Origin: Bacteroidales bacterium
GTDB lineage: Bacteria; Bacteroidota; Bacteroidia; Bacteroidales; Paludibacteraceae
NCBI GenBank assembly: GCA_012837935.1
Contig: DUQG01000080.1
Location: 1-64,000 of the forward strand
Reading direction: 5' to 3'
DNA: 64,000 nucleotides
Shown here: positions 44,196 to 53,330 of the stretch, in pieces
Layout of the letters: every line of letters starts with the position of its first letter
Position numbering within the stretch: position 1 is the stretch's first letter
Notes under the pieces: model-generated
Seen by the model: only the letters and a program-made list of their open reading frames with translations
What the model was told of the DNA's origin: nothing
The model's database searches: none
Program-made: the position numbers and the translations under genes

Positions 44196-44768
44196 TTAAT
44201 ATTGCACCAACGAATGTACATCCAATGCTTCATCCAGTCGAGTAATTCCTTCCAGTTCAAGAAGTTCAATCAAAAAGCTTACATAAATCGGGTTGTCGCC
44301 AAATTTGCGAAGCAATTGTAGCGATGCGTTGGCACTTCCTCCGGTAGCGAGCAGGTCGTCGTGAAGCAAAATCACATCATTCGGCTCGATGGCATCTTTG
44401 TGAATTTCCAATCCATCCACACCGTATTCCAGTTCATAATCCACTCGATAAGTATCGGCAGGAAGTTTGCCCGGCTTGCGAAGCAGGATAAATCCGGCGT
44501 TCAGTTTGTAAGCCAAAATACTGCCAATCACAAAACCGCGACTTTCCACACCTACTACCTTTGTAATTCCTTTATTTTTATAGTAATCATAAAGCGTATC
44601 AGCCATTATTTGAAGCACTTCTGCATCTTTCAAAGCCGTTGTAATATCCTTAAATTGAATACCGGGTTTCGGAAAATCGGGAATATTGCGGATATGTTTT
44701 TTGATTAAGTCTGAACATGCTTCCCAACTCATCGGTGTAGCGTGTGTGTCAAGATTTGATTTTGTCAT
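44196..44768 (-). CDS. apt: Adenine phosphoribosyltransferase
   Basis: Salvages adenine to AMP with PRPP. The 190-residue protein shows the family N-terminal PDFPKPGIQFKDITT, VVGVESRGFVIG, LLRKPGKLP and the PRPP site VILLHDDLLATGGSANAS. Here it lies between argB and argF', which is unusual; the gaps are 51 and 69 bases, compatible with one transcript. Confidence 0.92.
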   Translation of the reverse strand: MTKSNLDTHATPMSWEACSDLIKKHIRNIPDFPKPGIQFKDITTALKDAEVLQIMADTLYDYYKNKGITKVVGVESRGFVIGSILAYKLNAGFILLRKPGKLPADTYRVDYELEYGVDGLEIHKDAIEPNDVILLHDDLLATGGSANASLQLLRKFGDNPIYVSFLIELLELEGITRLDEALDVHSLVQY

Positions 44769-44827
44769 TTTTTATAAATTAAATTTTAAATCTGTTTATT
44801 TGTAATAATACTTTGAACAATAAGACT

Positions 44828-44856
44828 ATTTCCCCTTTTAGGGGTTAGGGGCTGTT
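44828..44856. repeat. C/G palindrome copy F (supplies the argF' stop codon)
   Basis: ATTTCCCCTTTTAGGGG followed by TTAGGGGCTG. The last argF' codons (APNP, TAA) are read from it on the minus strand. Confidence 0.75.
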
Positions 44857-45800
44857 TCCAACATCCTTTTAATTACTGTTTGTGCCGATATTTCACGATT
44901 GGCTGCTTCTTGAATAACAATGGATTGCGGACTTTCAATAACTTCATCCGTAACAATCATATTTCGGCGAACAGGTAAGCAGTGCATAAAATAGGCGTTG
45001 TTTGTTACTGCCATTTGTCTTTCTGAAACTGTCCACGAGCGGTCGGTAGAGAGAATTTTACCGTAATTCGGGTCTTGATAAGCCGCCCAGTTTTTAGCAT
45101 AAATAAAGTCAGCCCCTTCAAAAGCCTTCATTTGGTCGTATTCCACACGTGCACTACGAGCAAATTTTTCGCTCAATTCATAGCCTTCGGGATGCGTGAT
45201 AACGAAATCCACATCAGCTTCATTCATAAAATCCGCAAAAGAATTGGGTACGGCCTGTGGAAGTGCTTTCGGGTGCGGTGCCCAGGTCAAAACCACTTTC
45301 GGACGAGCGGTACGTTTATATTCTTCTATTGTAATTAAATCGGCAAATGCCTGCAACGGATGACTTGTAGCACTTTCCATGCTGAAAACAGGCTTGCCGG
45401 AATATTGGATAAACTGATTTAAGATAGTTTCCTGATAGTCAAATTCTTTGTCTTCAAACTGTGCAAAAGCTCGCACACCGATAATATCGCAATAACTGCC
45501 CATCACGGGGATAGCTTCCAGAATATGTTCTGATTTGTCGCCATCCATAATTACGCCACGCTCAGTTTCAAGTTTCCACGTACCTTGATTGATATCAAGT
45601 ACCATTGTATTCATTCCTAGGTTCATTCCGGCTTTTTGAGTACTTAAGCGAGTACGCAAACTTGAATTAAAAAACACCATCAACAAGGTTTTATTTTCGC
45701 CCAAATGTTTGTAAGCATAGCGATTTTTCTTGATTTCAAGTGCTTCTTTTACGGCATTTTCTAAGTTGCCAAGGTCAAAGACATTAGTATAGGTTTTCAT
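44838..45800 (-). CDS. argF': N-succinylornithine (or N-acetylornithine) carbamoyltransferase
   Basis: Carbamoylates an N-acylated ornithine, the Bacteroidetes variant of the arginine pathway. The 320-residue protein has the carbamoyl-phosphate loop SSLRTRLST, GDKSEHILEAIPVMG, MESATSHPLQAFADL, LTWAPHPKALPQAV and MHCLPVRRN, matching the B. fragilis enzyme style and not ornithine transcarbamylase (no HPxQ-SMG motif). From memory, a Glu at the site aligned with Ser of DKSEH marks the acetyl form, so Ser would favour succinyl; this alignment is by eye. C-terminal APNP is element-derived. Confidence 0.9.
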   Translation of the reverse strand: MKTYTNVFDLGNLENAVKEALEIKKNRYAYKHLGENKTLLMVFFNSSLRTRLSTQKAGMNLGMNTMVLDINQGTWKLETERGVIMDGDKSEHILEAIPVMGSYCDIIGVRAFAQFEDKEFDYQETILNQFIQYSGKPVFSMESATSHPLQAFADLITIEEYKRTARPKVVLTWAPHPKALPQAVPNSFADFMNEADVDFVITHPEGYELSEKFARSARVEYDQMKAFEGADFIYAKNWAAYQDPNYGKILSTDRSWTVSERQMAVTNNAYFMHCLPVRRNMIVTDEVIESPQSIVIQEAANREISAQTVIKRMLETAPNP

Positions 45801-45863
45801 TTACGATTTACAATTTTAGATTTACGATTGAGAAAAGAAAATTTTCTCAAAGAATTTGAAAAG

Positions 45864-45872
45864 GCAAATTTA
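45864..45872 (-). promoter_or_regulatory. -7 promoter box for the argF' cluster
   Basis: TAAATTTGC on the minus strand, a perfect consensus, 64 bases upstream of the argF' ATG; the gap contains a TTTACGATTTTAGA-type repeat. Confidence 0.5.
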
Positions 45873-45945
45873 CGAAAAATATATGAGAAAGGATTGAGTT
45901 AAAGGATTTAGATTTTTGTTTGTCAAACTTTGCTTAGAGCAAATT

Positions 45946-46332
45946 TTATCTTCTTTCCGCGATAATCATCAGTGCTTCTTCTCGCAGAAAATCGGGCAGT
46001 TGGATATTTCGAAGTTGCAAACTGCGAAGCCACGGTGCCACATCGCTTTCTTGCATGGAATAAAATACGTCAGAAATAGCATCTATCTGTTTTTTTGAAT
46101 AATTTACAGGCGAAATTCCTGCCAATGCATCCAACTCTTCATCATCAAAATACTCAATTTTTGTATTGATTATTTGCAAGTTATCGCGCTCGCAAACTTC
46201 GTGGGCACCGCAACATTCGGCATCTTCATTGATAACAATATCAACTTTCTCGTCTTTGCCTTTCCGATTGATATAGGTGGCAAGAAAAACGGTAAGTCCT
46301 ACAAAAACTAATATTAAAATTAATGCAAACAC
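45946..46332 (-). CDS. Small membrane-anchored protein with a CC...C motif
   Basis: A 128-residue protein: N-terminal helix (residues 2-20, FALILILVFVGLTVFLATY), then basic residues, then a conserved-looking cluster ECCGAHEVCE at about 39-48 that could bind a metal, and an acidic helical C-terminus (YFDDEELDALAGI). I know similar short proteins in Bacteroidales, sometimes labelled phospholipase without good reason. Function unknown. Confidence 0.65.
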   Translation of the reverse strand: MFALILILVFVGLTVFLATYINRKGKDEKVDIVINEDAECCGAHEVCERDNLQIINTKIEYFDDEELDALAGISPVNYSKKQIDAISDVFYSMQESDVAPWLRSLQLRNIQLPDFLREEALMIIAERR

Positions 46333-46413
46333 CCTAGGTAAAATTTAAGATTGACGATTGTAGATTTTAGATTGTGATATTATTGTAATTGCAAACTGTT
46401 TTACTTTTATATC

Positions 46414-46422
46414 GCAAAGTTA
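46414..46422 (-). promoter_or_regulatory. -7 promoter box for the CC...C membrane protein
   Basis: TAACTTTGC on the minus strand, 82 bases upstream of the ATG at 46332. The stretch between holds TTTAGATT-type word repeats. Confidence 0.4.
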
Positions 46423-46611
46423 GAAAATAAACTTCAATATTGCGTTTTTTAATGTTGATTTCTTGTGTTTTACACAATAAAACAGGGTTTTTGGGGTTTT
46501 TTTAGTTACCCGTACAACTACAAAGAAACAAGTTTTCAGGGGTTTGGGAACACATTAATCATAAAATCTATTATTTTAATAGTGGCTAATAAGAGTTTTT
46601 CTCAATATAAA

Positions 46612-49600
46612 TTGTTCAAGGACTTACCCATTTCCCCATTAAAAGGAATTGGGATTGCACTGCTTTTGCTTGTATTTATCGGTTGCTCGACCAATAAAAA
46701 CACAAGTACAACGCGTCGATATCGGGCAATGCTGACAAAGTACAACATTGCTTTTAACGGAAATATGAGTTACAAGGAAGGTATGGACAACATCGCGAAA
46801 GCCAATAAAGACGACTATTCGCAGATTATCCACTTGTTTCCCATCAGCAATCATAACACCGCATCGAGTGCCGCGGGAAATATGGACCGTGTGATTGAGA
46901 AAAATCGCAAAGCCATCAAACTGCATTCCATCAAAAAGAAACCTGAGCGGGATTACCGCAAAATGCGTGACCCGAAATATCAGGCTTGGTACAATCAGAC
47001 CGAGTTTAACCCCGAACTTCGCAAAGCGTGGATACAACTGGGAAAGGCGGAATTTCATAAAGGCGATTTTCTCGGTTCGGTGGGTACGTTTTCCTACATC
47101 ACTCGCCACTACGCATCCGTTCCCGAAGTGGTTTCCGAAACGCAGATTTGGATGGCACGGGCGTACAGTGAACTTGACTGGCTCTACGAAGCGGAAGATG
47201 TGTTGAAAAAAATTAAAAAAGAGCACATTGCACCGCAAAATAACGGTTTGTACGCATCTGCCTGGGCTGATTTGCTGATAAAACAGAACGAATACAAACA
47301 GGCAATTCCTTACCTGAAAACAGCGATTGAAGTCGAAAAAAATAAAAAACAGCGAGCTCGTTTTAATTACGTGATGGCACAACTGCTGGAAAAAACGGGC
47401 GACAAAGAAGGTGCGATTGAGCATTATTCTCGTGTAATCAAGACATCGCCACCTTACGAGATGGATTTCAACGCGCGTATCAGTCGGGTGCAACTGCTTT
47501 CGAAAAATTCGGCAAGCGTGGAAAGAGAGCTGAAACGGATGGCTCGCAACCGCAATAACAAGGATTATTTAGACCAAATTTATACGGCATTGGGCAATAT
47601 TTTTCTCAATGAAAAAGACAGTGCCAAAGCCATTGAATATTACAATCTTGCTATTGAAAAAAGTACCCGAAACGGTGTAGAAAAGGGCGTTTCGCTGGTA
47701 ACGATGGGCGATTTGTACTACAAAAAACGTGAGTACGTAAAGGCGCATCCGTTTTACGACGAAGCTGCAAAAATTTATACCAACGAATACGATGATTTTG
47801 AGCGGATTAGCCACCGTTCAGAGATTTTGGCGGACTTGGTAAAAGAGTACGAAGTGGTTCATTTGCAGGATAGTTTGCAGGCTTTGGCGAATATGTCAGA
47901 AAAAGATAGACTACTGGCTATCAATCGGGTAATTGACAAGATAAAAGAAGACGAGAAAAAGGAAGCAGAAGAAAAACTGATTGCTCAAAATCGAATGGAC
48001 GACGATTTTGCTATGCCGATGCAGCCGATTGGCGTGGGTGCGGGCGACTGGTATTTTTACAATCCGATGAACGTGAACAATGGAAAAAATGAATTCCGTC
48101 GTCGTTGGGGAAATCGGAAATTGGAAGACAACTGGCGACGTTCCAACAAATCGGCATCGCTGTTTACTGAAACCACGGAACTGCAAGATAGCACCCTGCA
48201 AGTTTCGGACAGCACGATGATTGCGGGAAATGATACGACCGCCATTTCTGACCCGAATATTCCGCAATTTACCCAAACTTCGGACAAGAAAAGTGTGGAT
48301 TATTACCTGGCTCTAATTCCATTTACACAAGCTCAGAAAGAAAAATCGAACGAGCAAATTGCCACGGGATTGTATAATATGGGGTTTGTGTATAAAGATA
48401 AAATTGAAGATTATCCGCTGGCTTACAAGATTTTTGCAGAATTCCAAAAGCGCTTTCCGACGGACGAACGCATTTTAGAGACGCTCTATCATCGTTTCCT
48501 TTTGGCATCGAAAGAGAACAATCCGACGCTTGCCGACCAATTCCGCAGTGAGATTTTAGCAAATTACGCCGACAGCAAATACGCCGAAATGCTTGCTGAC
48601 CCGAATTTTATCCGCAATCAGCAACGGATGTTTGAAGAGCAGGATTTTATTTACGGCGAAACTTACACGGCATTTACAAAGAGCGATTACAAAACCGTTT
48701 TTGCCAACACGGAAGAGATGAAACGGAAGTTTCCGCTTTCCAATCTGCTGCCACAATTTGAGTTCTTAAACACGCTCAGCATCGGGAAAACAGAAGGTTC
48801 GGAAAAATTTGAAGCGTCGCTGAATGCGTTGGTTGAAAACTATCCCGAAAGCAGTATCGGTGCGATGTCTAAGGATATTTTGGCATTGCTGAAACAGGGA
48901 AATATCGCTCAGCAAGGGAAAACTTTCGGCTCGCTTTTGACCAAACGAGAGCAGGAAAATCTGACACCCGAAGAGAAAGAAGCACAAAGTTTTTCTGAAA
49001 CGAAATTTACACCGCATCGGATGATGTTAATTACGGATGCCGACGATGATGCGATTAATAAATTGCAGTACAATTTGGCGATTTTCAACTTTTCGCGGTT
49101 TATGATTAAGGATTTCGGGTTTCAGTTGACGCAGGTGGATGCTGAAAGACGAGCGCTTTCGGTAATGAATTTGGCATCGTACAACGAAGGTATCTGGTAC
49201 CAAAATTCGCTTGCGACGGATGCGGAACTGGTTAAGCAAATGGAAGAAATGCATGTTGAGCAAGTGATAATTTCGGAAGATAATTTCGGAAAACTCCGCA
49301 CTATTTTCACGCTGGATGATTATCTGGCATTTAACGAAGAAGTGCTAAGCAAGGACGTTCCAATGGCATTATTGACTGCTGATGAAACACCAATTGTAGC
49401 AGAGAAAAAACAGACTACGGTAGAGATTATTGATGGAACGAAGTTACCCCCTATCCGCGTGATGGAAGAGCAGAAATCAGAAACTGAACATAAAAAAGAA
49501 GAGACAGTTCAAAATGTAGAGCAATCGAAAGCGGTATCTCAAAATCGGAATATTTCTATCCCGACTGAAATGGGCTCACAAAAGCAAGCTACAACTCAAC

Positions 49601-50295
49601 AGCAAACAGTTGCTCAAAACAAACCTGATGAACAAGTAAAACCTGCTCAACAGAAACAGACTGAAACGAAAAAAGCAAAAGAGATTGAAACCGTAAAACC
49701 GACAGAGAAAAAAGAAGTTGAGCAGCCGAAACAAGCGGAACAAAAAGCAACTGAAACGGAAAAACCAAAAGAAAAGGAAGCACAAAAACCTACTCAAAAA
49801 CAGCAAGCGGAACAGCCAAAACAAAAGGAACAAAAATCAATTGACGTTCCAAAATCAGAAGACGGCGGTCAGAGAATAATTGCTGCAAATCCCCCAACAA
49901 GAGGCGAAGGGGATTTATATAAAAATCTCTACGCTTACGAAGCCAATGCACCGCATTTTGTAGCGTTTTACATTCCGCGAGGCGGGCGATTTGATTTTGA
50001 GCAAGTAAAGAAAGCACTCGACGATTACAACGCTGCCAATTACGCCACGATGAATTTAAAGGTTACGTTAGAGGAATTTGGACGGGAAAGTATTATCTTT
50101 GTTAGTAGATTTTCTGATGCAAATGTGGCAAAATCGTATTTCTTGCGTATGCTGAAAGAACCGACAATCAGGCAAGCCACTTCGGGAATGAATAAACGAA
50201 ACCTGATAACCACACGCGACAACCTGAACACGATGCTGCATAATAATGCGTTGGATGTGTATTTTGAGTTTATGAGGGAATATTACCTGAAATAA
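46612..50295 (+). CDS. porW: PorW/SprE-type TPR lipoprotein of the type IX secretion system
   Basis: Large lipoprotein (1227 residues from the TTG at 46612) with lipobox FIGC (Cys 25) and the opening STNKNT...YNIAFNGNMSYKEG, which I recognise as PorW/SprE. TPR helices fill about 60-430 and again 590-700; a Gln/Lys/Glu-rich, probably disordered linker spans about 990-1095; a C-terminal domain (HFVAFYIPRGGRFDFEQVKKAL) ends it. PorW/SprE links the T9SS motor to the outer-membrane translocon. No ATG precedes the lipobox: GTG at 46582 and GTG at 46465 are other choices. C/G palindromes overlap both the signal region and the linker end. porX follows. Confidence 0.85.
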   Translation: MFKDLPISPLKGIGIALLLLVFIGCSTNKNTSTTRRYRAMLTKYNIAFNGNMSYKEGMDNIAKANKDDYSQIIHLFPISNHNTASSAAGNMDRVIEKNRKAIKLHSIKKKPERDYRKMRDPKYQAWYNQTEFNPELRKAWIQLGKAEFHKGDFLGSVGTFSYITRHYASVPEVVSETQIWMARAYSELDWLYEAEDVLKKIKKEHIAPQNNGLYASAWADLLIKQNEYKQAIPYLKTAIEVEKNKKQRARFNYVMAQLLEKTGDKEGAIEHYSRVIKTSPPYEMDFNARISRVQLLSKNSASVERELKRMARNRNNKDYLDQIYTALGNIFLNEKDSAKAIEYYNLAIEKSTRNGVEKGVSLVTMGDLYYKKREYVKAHPFYDEAAKIYTNEYDDFERISHRSEILADLVKEYEVVHLQDSLQALANMSEKDRLLAINRVIDKIKEDEKKEAEEKLIAQNRMDDDFAMPMQPIGVGAGDWYFYNPMNVNNGKNEFRRRWGNRKLEDNWRRSNKSASLFTETTELQDSTLQVSDSTMIAGNDTTAISDPNIPQFTQTSDKKSVDYYLALIPFTQAQKEKSNEQIATGLYNMGFVYKDKIEDYPLAYKIFAEFQKRFPTDERILETLYHRFLLASKENNPTLADQFRSEILANYADSKYAEMLADPNFIRNQQRMFEEQDFIYGETYTAFTKSDYKTVFANTEEMKRKFPLSNLLPQFEFLNTLSIGKTEGSEKFEASLNALVENYPESSIGAMSKDILALLKQGNIAQQGKTFGSLLTKREQENLTPEEKEAQSFSETKFTPHRMMLITDADDDAINKLQYNLAIFNFSRFMIKDFGFQLTQVDAERRALSVMNLASYNEGIWYQNSLATDAELVKQMEEMHVEQVIISEDNFGKLRTIFTLDDYLAFNEEVLSKDVPMALLTADETPIVAEKKQTTVEIIDGTKLPPIRVMEEQKSETEHKKEETVQNVEQSKAVSQNRNISIPTEMGSQKQATTQQQTVAQNKPDEQVKPAQQKQTETKKAKEIETVKPTEKKEVEQPKQAEQKATETEKPKEKEAQKPTQKQQAEQPKQKEQKSIDVPKSEDGGQRIIAANPPTRGEGDLYKNLYAYEANAPHFVAFYIPRGGRFDFEQVKKALDDYNAANYATMNLKVTLEEFGRESIIFVSRFSDANVAKSYFLRMLKEPTIRQATSGMNKRNLITTRDNLNTMLHNNALDVYFEFMREYYLK
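46628..46655. repeat. Degenerate C/G palindrome copy G (porW signal region)
   Basis: CATTTCCCCATTAAAAGGAATTGGGATT, similar to copy B; it encodes PISPLKGIGI just before the hydrophobic core of the signal peptide. Confidence 0.4.
49887..49916. repeat. C/G palindrome copy H (in frame in the porW linker)
   Basis: AAATCCCC and GGGGATTT are perfect arms around CAACAAGAGGCGAA, encoding ANPPTRGEGDL at the border of the disordered linker and the C-terminal domain. Confidence 0.5.
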
Positions 50296-50465
50296 ATTTA
50301 CGATTTTGGATATACGATTTTAGATTTAATTATAATGCAAATTACACAATCCCGATAGTCCATGGACACAAATTGTCTGAACTATAATTGTATATTTTTA
50401 AAATTGGACTATATTAACAGAAATCAATCGTAATTCTAAAATCGTATATCGTAAATTAATAAGTT

Positions 50466-52007
50466 ATGAACCGAATACTTTGGGCTGACGATGAAATGGA
50501 CCTTTTGCGTCCGTATGTGATTTTTCTGGAAGAGAAAGGTTACGATGTATCTACCGTTACCAACGGGAAAGATGCCATTGACCTTGTGCAGAAAGAGAGT
50601 TTTGATATTATTTTTCTGGATGAAAATATGCCGGGGCTGAGCGGACTGGAAACGCTTACGCAAATCAAAGCCATTGACCCGAATGTGCCGCTTGTGATGA
50701 TTACCAAAAGCGAGGAAGAGGACATTATGAATATGGCTATCGGGAATAAAATTGCCGATTACTTGACTAAACCTGTCAATCCGAGCCAAATCTTGCTCAC
50801 GCTGAAAAAAAACATCCACAAACGCGAAATCGTTACCGAACACACCACAAGTACTTATCAGCAGGAATTTCGAAATATCGGGATGCAGATTTCGGACAGC
50901 CTGACGTGGGAAGATTGGGTGGAAGTTTATAAAAAGCTGGTTTTTTGGGAACTGGAACTTGCCGAAGCGGACAATAATATGGACGAAATGCTGCGGATGC
51001 AAAAAGACGAGGCAAACAGCACGTTCAATAAATTTATCAAGAAAAATTATATGGATTGGATGGAAAACCCCGAAAACCGTCCGATGATAAGTCCCGAACT
51101 GATTAAAAACAAGGTATTCCCGCTGCTCGATAAGGGCGAGAAAGTTTTTCTGGTGGTGGTGGATAATTTCCGCTACGACCAATGGCTTGTTATCCGTGAA
51201 CTGCTAAGCGAATTTTTCACTTTTACCGAAGAAGAAACTTATTGTAGTATTCTGCCAACCGCCACGCAATACGCTCGAAATGCGATTTTTTCGGGATTGA
51301 TGCCTTTGCAAATTCAGCAGATGTTTCCCGAACTTTGGGTGGAAGAAGAGGACGAAGAAGGAAAAAACATTCACGAAGAAGCTTTGTTGCAGACGCAGTT
51401 TGACCGTTTCAGACGGAAGAATACCTTTTCATTCAATAAAATTTTTGAAAGCAGTTACTGCCAAAAAGTAATTGAGCAACTGCCACGCCTGGCAAACAAC
51501 GACCTGAACGTGATAGTGCTAAACTTTATCGACATGCTTTCGCACGCACGCACCGACAGCAAAATGATGCGTGAACTTGCCAACGACGAGAAAGCCTACC
51601 GTTCACTGACGCTATCGTGGTTCCGCCATTCAGCAACATACGATTTATTCAAAGCCATTGCACAAATGGACTGCAAAGTAATTGTAACCACCGACCACGG
51701 CACTATTCAGGTAAATAATGCCGTAAAAGTCGTAGGTGATAAAAACGTGAACACCAATCTTCGTTACAAAGTGGGTAAAAATCTGAGTTACAACAAAAAA
51801 GAAGTCTTTGAAATCCTGCATCCGCAAAAAGCCGGACTGCCAAGTCCCAATATCAGTTCAGCCTATATTTTTGCAGGGAAAGATGACTTTTTTGCCTATC
51901 CGAATAACTACAACTACTACGTTAGCTACTACAAAAGCACATTTCAACACGGTGGTATTTCAATGGAAGAGATGATTATTCCGGTAGTAACGATGGAGGC
52001 TAAGTAA
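50466..52007 (+). CDS. porX: PorX, T9SS response regulator with PglZ domain
   Basis: A 513-residue two-component regulator. The receiver domain (1-120) has the acidic pocket ADDE, phospho-acceptor Asp in FLDENMPG and Lys in LTKPVNP. A helical linker follows, then a PglZ domain of the alkaline-phosphatase superfamily (about 200-513) with VVDNFRYDQW, Thr in LPTATQYARNAIFSGLMP, IDMLSHARTDSKMM, VTTDHGTIQVN and FQHGGISMEEMIIPVV, the expected zinc ligands. PorX controls T9SS genes in P. gingivalis with the kinase PorY and an ECF sigma factor and has nucleotide phosphodiesterase activity. It lies 170 bases after porW. Confidence 0.95.
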   Translation: MNRILWADDEMDLLRPYVIFLEEKGYDVSTVTNGKDAIDLVQKESFDIIFLDENMPGLSGLETLTQIKAIDPNVPLVMITKSEEEDIMNMAIGNKIADYLTKPVNPSQILLTLKKNIHKREIVTEHTTSTYQQEFRNIGMQISDSLTWEDWVEVYKKLVFWELELAEADNNMDEMLRMQKDEANSTFNKFIKKNYMDWMENPENRPMISPELIKNKVFPLLDKGEKVFLVVVDNFRYDQWLVIRELLSEFFTFTEEETYCSILPTATQYARNAIFSGLMPLQIQQMFPELWVEEEDEEGKNIHEEALLQTQFDRFRRKNTFSFNKIFESSYCQKVIEQLPRLANNDLNVIVLNFIDMLSHARTDSKMMRELANDEKAYRSLTLSWFRHSATYDLFKAIAQMDCKVIVTTDHGTIQVNNAVKVVGDKNVNTNLRYKVGKNLSYNKKEVFEILHPQKAGLPSPNISSAYIFAGKDDFFAYPNNYNYYVSYYKSTFQHGGISMEEMIIPVVTMEAK

Positions 52008-52055
52008 ACGGAGTCTGAACGGGGATTTTAGTGTAGTTTTGAGGATAAGAAACAC

Positions 52056-53288
52056 TTAATTGCCCTTCTTTTTCCTTCCCGAAAAACTCATCACAAATCC
52101 CACAACTAATAAACTACCGCCAACAATAAAGGCATAAATTCCTGCTCTATCGGCGTATGTGTCTTTCATAAATGCAACGATTTGCGGACCGATAATTCCG
52201 CCTACTCCCCATGCAGTAAGTAGTGCGCCGTACAATGACGACATTAGCTTACTGCCGTACATATCTCGCGTAAGTGATGGTAAAACACCGAAACCGCCAC
52301 CGTAGCAAAGCAATACCACACAAACTAGTATGGAAAATACAATTGGTTCGCGCACGAAAACCAGCACGCCGAAAATCACAGCTTGTAAAGCTAACAAAAT
52401 ACGGAAAGTTTGAATACGTCCTATTTTATCGGAAATACTTCCCCAGAAAAATCGTCCTAGTCCATTGAAAATAGAACTTACGGCTATCAGCGTAGCACCT
52501 GCCGATGCCAGCGATGCGATGATATTTGCATCCGAGAAATCGGTTCCGACTGGCAATTTTGCTCGCAGCATATCTTGTAATAGGGGAGACTGAAACGATA
52601 TAAAAATCATTCCTGCCACAATGTTAATCATAAAAATCAGCCAAATAGTGATAAATGATTGAGTTTTGATGTATTTGGCAAGAGGGATTTTTTCAGCTCT
52701 CTTTTCGGTTGATTTTTCGCTCGGAGGAAGTTGTAGAAAATAAGCTAAAATTGGAATTAGAACAAGCATCACAATTCCAACGTAATAGAAGGTTGTGCTA
52801 AGGCTTTCTCCCGAGATTTTCAAGAAAAACGGCGCAAGAAGTTTAGACATCAGCAATGCACCCAGTCCAAATCCCATTACTACCATGCCTGTTGCCAATC
52901 CTTGTTTTTCAGTAAACCATGCCGAAACGGTTGCAACAGGTGTTACGTAAGCCATACCCAACCCAATTCCACCAAAAACACCAAAGCCTAAGTAAAGCAA
53001 TATAAGTGACTGGTTAGCCAATGCAAATCCGGAAATAAGATATCCCAGCGCATAAAGCACTCCGCCTAGCATAGCCAATTTTCTGGGACCGTACACAGGC
53101 ATTTTACGTCCTGCCCAGAATGCTGTTACGCCTAGCATAAAAATAGCTAAACTAAATGCCCATGCGGTTTGAGTGTTACTCCACGAAGTTAATTCGGTAA
53201 TCGGTGTTTGGAAAAAACTCCATGCGTAAACTGTTCCCAGAAACAATTGGATAAATGTACCAATTATAGCAATAAACCATTTTTTCAT
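52056..53288 (-). CDS. OFA-family major facilitator (oxalate/formate antiporter-like)
   Basis: MFS transporter of 410 residues with 12 predicted helices. The N-terminus (LFLGTVYAWSFFQTPI) and helix 2-4 text (GVFGGIGLGMAYVTPVATVSAWF, GLATGMVVMGFGLGAL) are typical of the OFA group, whose members exchange small carboxylates; the actual substrate is not evident. It converges with porX (48-base gap) and its neighbour upstream is another transporter in the same direction. Confidence 0.85.
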   Translation of the reverse strand: MKKWFIAIIGTFIQLFLGTVYAWSFFQTPITELTSWSNTQTAWAFSLAIFMLGVTAFWAGRKMPVYGPRKLAMLGGVLYALGYLISGFALANQSLILLYLGFGVFGGIGLGMAYVTPVATVSAWFTEKQGLATGMVVMGFGLGALLMSKLLAPFFLKISGESLSTTFYYVGIVMLVLIPILAYFLQLPPSEKSTEKRAEKIPLAKYIKTQSFITIWLIFMINIVAGMIFISFQSPLLQDMLRAKLPVGTDFSDANIIASLASAGATLIAVSSIFNGLGRFFWGSISDKIGRIQTFRILLALQAVIFGVLVFVREPIVFSILVCVVLLCYGGGFGVLPSLTRDMYGSKLMSSLYGALLTAWGVGGIIGPQIVAFMKDTYADRAGIYAFIVGGSLLVVGFVMSFSGRKKKGN

Positions 53289-53330
53289 AGTTAATATATT
53301 TTTATTATTAGTCTGAAATATAATTCAAAG

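Noticed and set aside
46639-50231. Many long minus-strand frames opposite porW
   Set aside because: They lie entirely within a well-supported gene, show no domains and follow from its codon composition.
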